Part shown: piece by piece, positions 46,261-57,848 of the stretch | How the letters are laid out: each line of letters opens with the position of its first letter | Position numbering within the stretch: position 1 is the first letter of the stretch | Assembly: GCA_051453625.1 (NCBI GenBank) | Contig: JBOZIK010000001.1 | Location: 128,769,227-128,827,501, forward strand | Origin: Welwitschia mirabilis | Taxonomy: Eukaryota > Gnetophyta > Gnetopsida > Welwitschiales | Length of the DNA: 58,275 nucleotides | Direction of reading: 5' to 3' | Translations under genes and position numbers: made by a program | Notes under the pieces: model-generated | What the model saw: the letters and a program-made list of their open reading frames with translations, nothing else | Database searches by the model: none | What the model was told of the DNA's origin: nothing

Positions 46261-47440
46261 ACGCATACTCAATTGAAGTGCTTGCTTGTTTCAAGTTTAT
46301 TTTAAGAAACAAATAAACTATTAATGCATATGCAATCTGTTGAAATATAGACACACTTGAATGCATATGTTTCGTCTAAAATAATATAGATTGAATGAAT
46401 CCTGTAATTAACCAAATTAATTAAAGGAAGAGTAAGATAAAATCAAAACAGTGTGGATCACACAAATAGATGATGCAATTGTAAGTCCATGACTGAGAAC
46501 ATTGAATCTGCATCAAACAAAACAAATTATAATAAAAATTTACATGTGAGCTCAAAATTCTCTGAAACAAAATGGGAGAGTCAGACGTAAGCCAACATTT
46601 CTAAGGGTAAAATAATTACCTATGCACACATTCAGAACCCCAATAAAGAAGGGTTTAGATAGAAAATATCAAGGTTAAAAATAAATGATGTTGTGAGATT
46701 ATGCAGAATGAGATCAAGAGTTGATGAAATGGTTATCCAAGGACAAAAATATCATCTGCCAATAAATAGGAGAGAATCTGCCATATTGTGGTGAGAGACA
46801 GAATAACTGAATTAATATGTATTCCCTTTGTTTCTAAGAGAGCTGTTGCTGATCTGTTTGATAATAGATTTTGTGAATGACTCCATTCAATTACCATGAT
46901 CACATTGCCAGAATGATGTTAAGTGGATTCAACAAATATGTGTCTTTACCCTTCAAGAGGAATAATATAGCTTCTTGGCATCACCAATTTTATGGCAAAT
47001 AAACAGCTTGGGCCGGATGCATGAAGGCTGTGCGTGTACATTCAATAGGAACCAGGATATCACTGGACTTCTCAAAATGGACAAGTTCATACTGTTGAAT
47101 GTTCCAACTTCACTCATAAATTTGAGAAATCAGGGTTTGTTTACTTCTAGACCTTAAGGGATGCACAACATTTGTGAAAACTAATGCCTTTTGCCTAAGG
47201 CAAGGCATTGTAAATACTACAATTATTTATTGGATAAAAAGAGTAAAGAGGCATTGTTCTTATTTGACAACTACTACAAAGTGGTAGGAAAGATGTAAGA
47301 GATGCTTATTGGAAGAGTGACCAAAATGTACCATGAAAAGTATAATCAAGTAATTTGGGTTTGAAAATTGCTCCCCTGTGAGATGAAGTCACTTAGCAAG
47401 AGAGCAGAGGCTGACTACAAACAAACACAAGATAAGCTGA

Positions 47441-47749
47441 CTAGGTCTCCTCCTTAACTGAAATGGGAAAAATCTTGAGCTGTTGCAGATAATGCTGAAA
47501 AACTGAAGCTGAGACTGCTCTGGTGAAAATATTAGCAAGTTCCCTATCAAAAGAAATGTGGCTAATGGAAATAAGACTCTGCAAAACAGCATCCCTGATG
47601 AAATGGTGATACAAATTAAAATTAGCAAGTTTGCTATCAAATGTTGTCAATGGAAATAAGACTGTACAAGACAGCATCCATGATGAAATGGCAACATACA
47701 TTAAAATGTCTAGTGTGTCGATGCTGGAGAAGGTTGTGCACAATTGCAA
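47441..47749 (-). pseudogene. Copia RNase H fragment with internal duplication
   Basis: The frame contains HHFIRDAVLQSLISISHISF then DRELANIFTRAVSASVFQHY, the C-terminal end of Copia RNase H (YH.IR...I...HI....Q.AD..TK). About 47547-47630 and 47632-47710 are direct copies (AATGGAAATAAGACT, ACAGCATCC, TGATGAAATGG), so the YHFIRD segment appears twice. The remainder of the element is not seen. Confidence 0.65.
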
Positions 47750-49123
47750 TCACACTTCAGCAAAGTAATAGAATATTGTAAATCAGCAAACAGTTTCTTA
47801 ATCCACATGATTTATTGCAAAACAAATGCCACAGTGATACTTTTCATTTGTTTTCTTTTATGAGAGATTGGCAAAGGGTATTTGAAACAAAATTAGAACT
47901 CTTGTTGTGGAATTATGACTTCCATTGGTTGTATTGAACTAATGCCACTTCATGTGATGGAGATTTCTGGTCGGTAACTGGGCCAAAGAAAAGGTTTAGT
48001 TGTTTTTTGTCTCTTATTCCCTTTTGTATGTTGCATTGGATCATCAATATCAAGTAGATGTACCTATATGACAACCTGCTCCCTCCATTCCCTGTTCATG
48101 ATAACCCTCTCCCTTCAACACCCATTCAAACTCATGGGTTGGGAAGCAGGCTAACATCATAGGGAGACTTTACAAAGCCTTGCCCCCAGCCAGGCCAGAC
48201 CGTGAATGGTCTTTTCATCTCCATTAAGCCCAAAAGGATCAGATACCTATTTTCCAGGACCATACAACTCTATAAGATGAAAAGCACTGAATTTAAAAGC
48301 AAGCTACATTTAAGCAAGTCTTTGAAGAAAGGAGTAATACCTGACAAGTATTTGCAAAAGTAAAATAAATATTACTTCACATTTGAATTGAAATGCAAAG
48401 GTGCCAACATTTTTACTGGAACATCCGTTTGTTGTGACTGTTATCCTTTGAAGCATTGAGACCATCCACATAAGTAGGCTAGTTGGAATAAAATTTTATC
48501 AGAGATAGGCTTTGCTGTCTATGACTTGTCTTATTTTGGATGTCATTCTGTTAATCATTAGCTGCTTTGAACAAGATAATATTTTTTCTTTTAAAATTTG
48601 TTTATATTGTTCATGTAAATTAGTATATGACTATTCATGTTAGAAAATTTTGGTTTGAACAGTTTCATTGTTTTTCATTATGTTATGTAATTACCACTGC
48701 TCTTATTTTTGATGAGAACATAATAGATTTTGTTTTATTTTCTTATGTAACGCGTGGGTTTTGGCTGCTTTTCTACATATTTGAGATTGCTGAGAAATTT
48801 GTTGAAATGTTGGGCCAAATGTGAAATTTATCACATAGAAATCTAAAATCAAGAAAGAGCTATAAATTTAAAACATTGATTGGGGCACATTGGTATTTAT
48901 ACAGTTAGCTTTCTAGGTGATAATACTCTGATCTTGGTGAGGCTGAAGACCTAAACAAACATTTTTGAGAATAATTTTGTTGTCTCTGAGTTAAACTTTT
49001 ATTATGTTATCCATATTTGTTAGCGTGGATTCTTGACAGAATGAATTTAAATTTAAATGCAGAGTAAGCAGTTTTTTTGCACTTCAGAAGACCAATTATA
49101 TCCTATATTTCTTGAAACTGCAG

Positions 49124-49613
49124 GTTTGGGATGTTTCCTCACATAACCAAGAAACTGTTGTTGGTGGAGCCACCTTACGTCTCTTCAATGGGAAAAACCA
49201 ATTAAAAACGGGACAACAGAAATTAAGGCTTTGGTGTGGGAAAAAAGCAGATGGTTCTTTGGAAACCTCCACTCCTGGAAAGGTACAAATTGAGCAGCAC
49301 CCGTAAGAAATTGATCCATTATAAATGACCTTAATTGACTTAGGTTAGTAATGGTATTATTTCAGATGCATGCTATGGAGTGTTCATTATTATTATGATG
49401 CAGGTGCCTAAGGCAGAGAGAGGGGAAGCTGAACGACTGGGAAAGCTAGTTAACAAATATCAATTAGGACAGCTTCCCCATATTGGTTGGCTAGACGAAC
49501 TTGCCTTTAAGGCTATCGATAAAATCAAAGAGAATGAAAGTAAGTCTGTGGGAACCTCCAACTTACATCTTCTAATTAATCTTCGGCCATTTGAACATCC
49601 CGTTGTTTTCCAG
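49124..49613 (+). CDS. VPS34: VPS34 (class III PI3-kinase), two further C2-domain exons
   Basis: Exon 49124-49282 (acceptor CTGCAG, donor GTACAA; 53 codons, phase 0) encodes VWDVSSHNQETVVGGATLRL, then QQKLRLWCGKKADGS and ends TSTPGK. Exon 49404-49613 (acceptor ATGCAG, donor GTGAGT; 70 codons, phase 0) encodes VPKAERGEAERLGKLVNKY, then IGWLDELAFKAIDKIKE, and ends RPFEHPVVFQ. Both match the second half of the plant VPS34 C2 domain in order and length, without stops. The next exons (linker, helical PIK domain, lipid-kinase domain) are not found before 58275. Intact frames and splice sites favour a functional gene, though an unprocessed pseudogene cannot be excluded. Confidence 0.9.
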
Positions 49614-50775
49614 GTGAGTTATTCAGCCTTTTGTGTTCTCAATATTAGTTTAATGCTATTCTTTAATTTAGGATCTTGACTCTTGTTATTTCATGCTCTA
49701 ACAAGCTATACTCTTATTTCTCTTTTGTGCATGCTTCCATTTCTTTCAGTAGTTTAATCTCATTTTAAGGATGATTTTGCAAGGCAAAGCCTGGGTGAAA
49801 TCACAGTTTCTGATTTGGAGACTTTGATTGAATAAATCAAACTGAGGCAACATGCAGAGGTTCAACTGAGAATGTTTAAAACAACGACACATTTCAAAAT
49901 TTTTCAAAATCATAACAGATATTAAACCCCTGATCATAATAATGTCTCTATACAAATGAATAAGAGTTATATGGAGCATATACCTAACAAGACAAGTATA
50001 ACCCATTAAGAAGAAGAAAAAGAAAAAGTACATTATATTTACATGTTGCTTCAAAAACAAAGCTATATTATAATTTCGAATTGAGCATACAAAAATCAAC
50101 ATTGGCATCTCAGCAATCGTGATCTTTGTTGAGATACCTTTTGGATTTTTGTCTAGATTCAAAATAGCAAACACGAATTAGAATTTGGAATGAAGCTGAT
50201 CAGGATCCAAACTGGCTCATAAAACTATGGTGTCAAGTGACTTAAAAATTTAAAAATAATTTTAAATTACAGCCTTTTTAAAAAAATAGCAATTACAAGA
50301 TTGTTAATCATATTAATTACCATCTGTTAAAAAAGCGAAACAGTCAAAATACATTATTGTTACATGCTACATAAAACAATCAATGGGCATTGCAATTAGA
50401 TTTGAAAATTCAGAATTCAGTGGTCAAAATTGAGACCTTAAGGAACATAACTTTAGTTGTAATTCATTTTGCATTGAGACTTCACCTAGATTCAAAGCAA
50501 CAAACATAATTGGAATTCGTAATCATCAAGCTACTTAAAGATTCATCCTGATTCTCAGCCAGTGACTTTATAATTCTTGTTTCCTTCCTTTTACTGTGAA
50601 GATATGGTTTCTTGGATCATTAATTCTTATATAGATTGTGGTTTTTAATTTTTCTTTTATGAATAACCAAATACCTTTTGTTATTCAAAGAGTTTCCCCT
50701 AGGCGATTGTTTGTCATTGTATTTTTAATTGTGATCTAGTGTCTCTCTGTCACATACAGAAGGGATGCTATGTAT

Positions 50776-51194
50776 TGTTAGAAATAACATAGCAGAAAGT
50801 TGCAATGCACTCACGAAAGAAAACAGCAGCAACAACAAAACAACAAACAGAGACACAAAGATTAACATAGTTAAAGTTTTTTCCTGCCTTACTCCAGTGA
50901 AAACCACGGCCCTCTGTTAAATTAGAGCAACCCAAAGATACAAGCTGTCTTTGATAGCTAAAGCTGCAACCAAAAGCTTCATGCTTCCTCCCCGACCCCA
51001 TGCCTCTTGTTAGGGTTAAAAACCCTACAGTAGCCATTGGTTAACATGAATGAACCAGAACACATATAAGATAAATAAGAAATATCCATTTACAACATTT
51101 AAAAAGCTGAGATTTTTAGGTCAATCAAAATAAAGAAAAGGGATCATAATAAAAAGGGAAAGGTGTAGCTTTCTTTTTTCTAGCAATCTCCCAC
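50776..51194 (-). repeat. Candidate 3' LTR on the - strand with polypurine tract
   Basis: On + the block starts TGTTAGAAATAACATAGCAG (50776) and ends CTAGCA (51185). It is followed by ATCTCCCAC (51186-51194), which reads as the polypurine tract GTGGGAGAT on the - strand. The terminal TG...CA and the adjacent tract support a 410-bp LTR. The interior to the right (51195-51840) shows no recognisable pol. Confidence 0.45.
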
Positions 51195-51845
51195 ATGAAG
51201 ATAGATGTGACCAGTCTTCAAAAATAGGGATTGCACTCCAAGAATAGAATGACGAAAAACAAGTTGGGACCACACCATCCTATGAAACTCCTGTCTATAG
51301 CTGACCATCATGAATAAAAACATGTGAAAGAACTGAAGAAGATCCACATCGCCTTTTGAGGACAAAACATCCAATCAAGACCAAGCCTAACAAAAAAGAA
51401 CACAGTACCAAACTAGCATTAACAAGTACAACCTCGAAAATACCTATGCATTTGGTTTTTAACATAATCAACAAGCCAAGACACACATCAAGAAAAATAG
51501 ACATTTGCACACCAAAATGGGCATACAAAGAAAGAAAGCAATATACAACTCCCACTTGTTACTAGTCATGGCCGTAGGAGAAAAGCCATGACTTAGCTTA
51601 GCAGTATCAAAACACAATACCACCTTCCTTAGCAAAGCCAACCTGTCCAGAGGTTCGACTTTGGAGGAAGAATCATCGTGTTTGAGTTCAAGACAGTTTC
51701 TTCTCACGTGTTTGGTTTTTCTTATAGTGCCAACATCGTTGAGGTCTTCATTTCAATTACTTCCTTTTCCCTCTTATCACTAGGGCTTTCTTACCAGAAA
51801 TGATCTACTAATGTTTATTGAACCATGAAGTTTTTGAGCCCATAC

Positions 51846-52236
51846 TGTTGGAAGTCAAGCCAAAACGTTTGGTATTATTTATTCCTATGTAGTTTTGACT
51901 TTATATATCTTTATATAGTCTCTTTCTTGTTGTAATTTAATATTAAACAAAAAGGGAAGAAGGGAAGTCTAATGGGATCATCTAGAAAGTTCTGGAAGTT
52001 AGGGTTTTTACCCTAAAAGAAAATCTGTATAAAGGGAATAGAGGCATTAAGTATATGTGTGTGGGAATCAAGAGTTGTAATATTGGTTATTGAGGATGAC
52101 CTGTGTCCTTGCCTTTTCATTCACATAAGAGAGCTCTGCTTTGCTTCTGTGGTTTTTCCTCACATTGGGGTATTCAACGTAAATCTGGTGTCTTGATGTT
52201 TGCATTTTGTTTTTTGCTCTGCTGCATTTTGTAACA
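51846..52236 (+). repeat. Solo LTR (391 bp) with perfect 5-bp target duplication
   Basis: It begins TGTTGGAAGTCAAGCC and ends TTTTGTAACA (TG...CA). It is flanked by CATAC on both sides (51841-51845, 52237-52241). A TATA-like cluster (TTTATATATC, TTTATATAG; about 51900-51919) sits one eighth of the way in, suggesting + orientation. No internal region or partner LTR is present, so it is a solo LTR left by recombination between two LTRs. Confidence 0.85.
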
Positions 52237-52270
52237 CATACAACATAAACCACATCATTAAAGTTTAGTG

Positions 52271-52952
52271 TGTTAGGACCATAAGGCACCCTAGAGGGGG
52301 AAGAAAAGGGTGTTAATAGAAATATTTTTGAATTAGATCAACTTTTTAATAAATAAAACAAATCTGAAACTTGCTTGAGCACATGAACCTAGAGTGATAA
52401 AGGCAAACGGAAGAACCAAGCATAAAGAACGTGTGCACTAGAGTTTTATAGTGGTTCAGCAATCCTTACCTACTCCACTCTCAGGGGACATCAATGCGCT
52501 CTCAGCCTCTTGGTTCTCTTAGAACACCCTTTTCTAAGGGCAGCTTACAACCCCCTTCACCAAGGGTTTGTCACAACACCCTTCACACAAGGATCAGCTT
52601 GCTTAATCTAATGAGCACTTACAAGATGTCAATCAAGTTGAGGTGTGATGGTTTGAATGCCTTTCAAGCACTGTACATCAGCAGTCAGTTCAATATCACC
52701 ATAATTGGTAGATATCTTAGTGTAGTACAAGTTCAGAATGATACAACAGAGATTAACTCAGAGAGAAGTTCTAAAGAGGTATGTTACAGAATAATTATCA
52801 CATCTTTTATACAAGGGTTTACAAAATATAGCTGTTACAACCTCAAACTTGGAACCCTAGGCATTGGAAGATGTGCTAATTAGCAACCCAGAATGTTGGC
52901 GTCTTAAAATCCGCGTTTTGACTTTTGCAATGGTTATTTTTCTGCTCCATCA
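52271..52952 (-). repeat. Truncated Sirevirus-like LTR (LTR1)
   Basis: It starts on + TGTTAGGACCATAAGGCACC and parallels 52953-53630 through AGTTTTATAGTGGTT, CTCTCAGGG, CCTCTTGGTTCTCTT and GATGGT.TGAATGCC. It stops abruptly at 52952 where LTR2 begins, lacking the outer part that carries the palindrome array in LTR2. Confidence 0.75.
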
Positions 52953-54095
52953 TGTTAGGACTATTAGGCACCCTAGAGGGGCTGTGAATAGGGTGTTTAT
53001 AAAAATTATTTTCAAATCCAAATGAATCAGTTGATTCAAAACTTAAATAAGAAAAGCTTAAGCACGCAAGATTACAACAGGAAATGAAAAACAGAGAAAA
53101 CAACAAAAAGACAGTGTGCATTAGTTTTATAGTGGTTTGGCAATCCTTGCCTATTTCACTCTCAGGGGCAGTAACGTGATTTCAACCTCTTGGTTCTCTT
53201 GGAACACCCTTCAACAAGGTAGCTTACAACATCCTTCTCTAAGGGTCAGATCCAACACCCTTTGCCAAGGGTCACAAAGCTCACTCCAATGAGCAACTAC
53301 AAGATTTGAATCTAAGAGGATCTGATGGTATGAATGCCTTTAACACAGTACAACAGCAAGTAGAATCAATATCTTCACATACGGTAGATATCACAGTGTA
53401 GTACAGATCAAAAGATTACATCAGAGTTTAGCTCATAGATTAGTTCAGGAGCCGATTCTTACAACAATGATTAATCAACCTTTGATATAAAAGGGTTAAC
53501 AAAAAGTAGCTATTGGAGCCTCAAATTTGAAGCCGTAGCCGTTTTACAAACAACCCTGGTTGTTGGCTCTTAAAAAATTGTTTTTTAACAACCGCAATGG
53601 TTGTTTTTACGCTTCAACATTTGCTTGCCTGGACGTCCTGGTTGTAATATTTGATCCATCTCAAAACTGCAACGTATCCCGAATGTCCCGATACAAGATC
53701 TGGACGTCCCCATAATCAGGATTGAATACATGGTCGGATGTCCTGTCACAAACTTTAGACGTTCCCATAAAACTTTCCCGTGAATAGCTCTGGACATCCT
53801 TGTTAATTTCTCAGACGTCCCCCTACAAATTTTCCTGTGAATAGGTCTGGACGCCCTTGTTAATTTCTCGAACATCCCCAGACAACTTTCCCATGAACAG
53901 GTCTGGATGTCTTGGTGTCAGAACTCAGATGTCCTCATACAAATTACTGCATATAGGGTCAGACGTTCTGGAATAAGTCTCAAACATCCTGTTGGGTACA
54001 ACTTCAGATTGTCTCAATTTTGACTCAATCTTGCGGATGATAGGAGGACTTTGAACATCATTAAAACACGTATTCTTCCACAATCGCCCCCTTTG
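52953..54095 (-). repeat. Full Sirevirus-like 3' LTR (LTR2) with GGACGTCC array and polypurine tract
   Basis: The 1130-bp LTR spans 52953-54082 (TGTTAGGACTATTAGG ... ATTCTTCCACA). It is followed by a polypurine tract (54083-54095, - strand GCAAAGGGGGCGAT-like), so it is the 3' LTR of an element extending rightwards. About 53625-53995 contains some 13 copies of GGACGTCC or variants at 25-30-bp spacing, mostly as TCTGGACGTCC alternating with TC.GACGTCC. Confidence 0.8.
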
Positions 54096-54424
54096 CAATG
54101 ATGATAACCCTGTTTAGGAGCTTAAGATAGAGGGGCTGATTACTCCCGTAAATTTGTGCTTCTGGATTGACCTTAACTTGCAAAATTAACTAAACAAAAA
54201 ATAGTCTTTGCAGACGATTTAGTGCAGTAGTGTTTGACAATATTCGTTGCGGCAAAATTAACAAAATGTGATCAGTATTGGATATGCCAAAGTTGATATA
54301 GACCAACGATATGATATTCCAGTGAGAGTACAACGACACTTGATAAAATTTAGCATTAGAGAAGCAAATTATTTAAGTTAGCAATTTGAACGTTTTAAAG
54401 TAAATATCTTCTTCCTCTTTGTCA

Positions 54425-56052
54425 TTATTGAAAAGCAAAAATATAACACATTGAAAAAAACATTTGAGAGAAAATGAAGCTGATTTCATTAGTGGCAAAA
54501 AGATTTACTTCTTCTTCAGAACCTAAAGGAATTTCAAGTCCATAGGTAGAGAAACCAAAAACAATTCTATTAGCTTTCTTGCACAATTTGTCTGCTGTCC
54601 TTTGGGCTTGAAGAGCTATCTCTTTGACATCCAAAATGGCCTTCACTAGATCTTCATTGCTGACTTGGCCTGAGCTTGTGCTTTCTTCTGTTCTTTGCTT
54701 CTTCATTGGCAGAGGAGATGGGCCAATGTTCATCTTTTTAAGTGAGTAAAGGCCAAGAGGTTTTGGTACCTTTAGTAATTCCTGATTCTTCTGAATAGTA
54801 AACTTATGGTTTTCAAGAATAGCATTGATGAGGCCGCCAAATGGTAAACTACTTTATCCAACATGATAAACTAACTCATATAAAACATCGTGAATTTGCA
54901 CAAATTTATCTGAACACTCATGCCAAACAAAATATATGCACACAATGGAGATCCTCCATCTTTATGACCTAGTTTACGCACGAGATTGTGTGGGGAAATC
55001 TGAAACAAAACTCTGTAAAATGGTGTTAACTTGTTTGTGTGTATGCTAGCTCTCCACTGAATGTTGGACCCACAAAGTTCAAAAGTTAAAACATCTAGAG
55101 CTACTGCTACTTTCAAAGAACTGTCTCGAAATAATCTTTCATTTGGGTAGCTTGTTCTTTTTCTTCAAGAATGGTCTTCATTAAATCGTCGTTGCTCATT
55201 GGATCTGAGCTTGTTCTTTCTTCTGTCTGTTGTTTCTTCTTTGGTGGTAGAGCAGGACATACTTTATCAAAAAAAATGTTCATCTTCTTTAAGGAGTAGA
55301 GGCCAAGTGGTTTTGGCACTTTAACAAGTTCTTCATCCTTTTGAATAACAAATTGATGATTCTCAAGAATAGCTGTAATGAGGCCCCCAAACGGTAGACC
55401 ACTGTAACTGGCTCATGTAGAACATTATGAATTTGCACAAATTAATATGAACTCTAGTGCCAAGACAAAACAGAATGTAAGCACCGAGAGGGGAAACTTC
55501 ATCTTTGTGACCATGCTTGGGTACTAGATTGCATGTAGAAATTTGAAAGAGAACTCTATATAATGGTTTTAGTTTATTGGTGGGTATACTAGCTCTTCAT
55601 GGAATATTGACCTACACACTTCTATTGTCAGATCATCTTTTGAAACTGCTTATTTCAAGGAACCAACAAAAGATATTTATCTGAATAAGCCTTCATTTGG
55701 ATAACTTATAACTAATAAAATTGCTTCTAAGTCAACATCTACTCTTCTACCATATACTTTTGTAGTGAACACCCAATCGATAGGATTGAAAATTGCATTA
55801 TAATAAAATAAGTGTACCATTCTGGTGGAGGCATGAGTATCTGGGTCCAAAGCATACAACCATCCTTGTTCTTCAAACTTATGTACAATTCTGACTTCAT
55901 CTCTGAAAGATTTAAGATCAATTTTCTCTCTGGAGTAAGAGGTCTTTTTGAAAATCCCCCAAACCAAGCTTTTTCGTGGTCAAAAGTTAGGAACCGTCCT
56001 TCATATTCTGGTTCCTTCCCTTTTTGAAGGTAGCCAACTTACTTCTAACCAT
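54425..56052 (-). pseudogene. Accessory ORF in env position (plant-transposon domain), partly duplicated
   Basis: A start codon lies at 56052-56050 (MVRSKLATF). The frame shifts near 55930 into LKSFRDEVRIVHKFEEQGWL and then RMVHLFYYNAIFNPIDWVF and VYGRRVDVDLEAILLV, the signature of the domain often called 'putative plant transposon protein'. The rest, with PLYRVLFQIS, GHKDEVSPLGAYILF and a basic PPKKKQQTEERTSS tail, occurs twice about 540 bp apart (about 55660-55113 and 55116-54600). The second copy adds LVKAILDVKEIALQAQRTAD. Position between pol (56422 onward) and the 3' LTR, same strand, is where Sireviruses carry an optional extra ORF. Function unknown; several stops. Confidence 0.6.
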
Positions 56053-56149
56053 GATGACTGAAGAGAGGACTCAAAGAAACTAGCAGGAAGAAGTCACAAG
56101 GAAGAATGAATGAAAAAGAGGAAGAGGACTTAATACAAGCTCGAGAGAT

Positions 56150-56325
56150 AGTGCGGATGTCCGCCTAGGGTCACGTTCGCATAACAACGTGGATGTCTGG
56201 TTATAAAACTTAATTTTTTTTCTTTTCTGTTAAAGCACGAATGTCCAGGAAAAAGGAGAGGGACGTCCAGTTTATAAGAAAACCCTAGGATGTCCAGATA
56301 TTATGCCAGGACGTTCGGGTGCAAA
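56150..56325. repeat. Further GGACGTCC-type palindrome copies
   Basis: Five or six copies (GCGGATGTCCGC, GTGGATGTCTGG, GAATGTCCAGG, GGGACGTCCAG, GGATGTCCAG, CAGGACGTTCGG) lie between the accessory ORF and the RNase H. They extend the motif found in LTR2 into the internal region. Confidence 0.6.
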
Positions 56326-56421
56326 ATGAATACAAGTGAAAGGTAACACCTAGAAAAATTATTGACCACTTAGATGGCAGAATGACACAGTTTGGAGCAT
56401 AAGGATTTGATTCAAAAATTA

Positions 56422-57110
56422 TCAAGAGAAGGGGCAAGCGCCTATACCTAGATTTCTCCTTAAATAGGCAAATCTCTCTTCATTGAGTCCTTTGGTGATC
56501 ACATCTGCAATTTGATCATGAGTAGGCACATGTTCTAACATTATTATATTGTTTTGGATTTGTTCCCTTAAGAAGTGATACCTAATGTCAATGTGTTTCG
56601 TCCTAGAATGTTGAACCAGATTAGCCTGATTAATTCTGTTTTTAATTTGAACTCCGTGAACATGCGTTTTATCCATAGAAGTTGAGCACAACAAACCCGT
56701 GCAACAATGTATTTGGCTTCCACAGTTGATAAAGATGTTGTGTTTTGCTTCTTGCTCAGCTATGATACTAGGCAGTTTCCCATGTAGAAACAAGCACCAC
56801 TTGTACTCTTTTGGTCATCTACACAGGTAGCCTAATCAACATCACTATATCCTACTAAATCTACAGTAGTATCATATGGGTACCAAAGGCTGAAATGTTG
56901 AGTGTCTTTCAAATGCCTCAAGATCCTTTTGACACAAACTAGATGGGATTCCTTTGGATCTGATTGATACTTAACACAAATTTCTACATTATGTGTTATA
57001 TCAAGTCTACTTGCTGTTACATATAGTAAACTCCTAATTATTCTTCTAAACAACTTTTGATATATTTTCTTAGGAGCTTCATCTTTATTGATTTTTACAT
57101 TTGTGGAAGG
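56422..57110 (-). pseudogene. Copia RT end and RNase H
   Basis: Reading right to left: KKIYQKLFRRIIRSLLYVTA, SRLDITHNVEICVKYQSDPK and VKRILRHLKDTQ (the RT tail), with YSDVD (first RNase H Asp) near 56835. Frames then change, to an HSRTKHIDIRYHFLREQI segment and HDQIADVITKGLNEERFAYL ending at 56422. Frameshifts between 56830 and 56640 break it. It is probably the pol end of the element whose 3' LTR is LTR2. The upstream end is cut at about 57110 by hAT-like sequence. Confidence 0.85.
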
Positions 57111-57127
57111 AGAGGGGGTGGGGAGGG

Positions 57128-57848
57128 GATCGGATCTGAATCGCGATCCAGAATCGTCTGGATCACAATTCCAGGAAAACCGCTCTAGATCGGTGTTGGA
57201 TCGTGATTCCCTGTGAATTGCGATCCAAAGACTGCAGATTGCGATCCGAAGCGATCCACTCCGCATCACAATCTAGAGCATTCAAAGCTNNNNNNNNNNA
57301 TTTTTTGATTAAAACGTAAAATTGTTTAATTCTCTCACACTTTTTCATTCTCTCACGCATGTCTCATTCTAGTGGTTCATATTTTCCATTGAAATAGTGA
57401 AAGAATACAATAGAAATAATTTTTTAAAAATATTTGATCATTTCAAAACAAATTTAAAATGGTTTTCTTTTGAACTGTTTCCGAAACAGTGAAGGTTTTG
57501 TTTCAAAAATATGAAATCTTAGAACTTTAGTTTTTACTTGTTCATGTGGTAACACTTAGTGAAGGTTTAATGTTTTAAGTGATACACTATTCAATTGCCC
57601 AAATGCACTATTTTAAAATAATCAAAGACATTGAGTATAGTGTATCTGTAACTTATGATGATTATATTTGCAAGAATGTCAACACAATTGCAAGGACATG
57701 TGTAAGAAAATTATAATATGTTCATTTTCACTTTTTTAAAGGTTCGCAATCTAGAGCAATCCATAATCTGCTCCAAAGCGATCCGACGATCCAGAATCTC
57801 CAAAAACCAAAAAGCGATACTCGATCCGCTCCGATCCATGCAACTCTG
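57128..57848. mobile_element. Non-autonomous hAT-like element with GATCC subterminal repeats
   Basis: The right end reads, reverse-complemented, CAGAGTTGCATGGATCGG (ending 57848), a typical plant hAT terminus. GCGATCC/GGATCG motifs crowd 57128-57285 and 57745-57840, and the middle is AT-rich without coding. The left end near 57128 keeps the GGATCGGATC part but lacks a clear terminal repeat and no 8-bp duplication is visible. A 10-N gap lies at 57290. Different Copia elements, on opposite strands, abut its two ends. Confidence 0.6.

Larger units (their letters stand above)
25527..49123 (+). other. VPS34: 23,597-bp intron of VPS34
   Basis: The intron runs from donor GTAAGT after 25526 to acceptor CTGCAG ending at 49123. 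It is a phase-0 intron: the exon before ends LAFT and the exon after starts VWDVSS, adjacent residues in VPS34 proteins. It holds a Copia element with a nested hAT, a SIRE-type gag with LTR, an accessory transposon ORF and an RNase H remnant, on both strands. N gaps inside mean the true length may differ somewhat. Confidence 0.85.
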
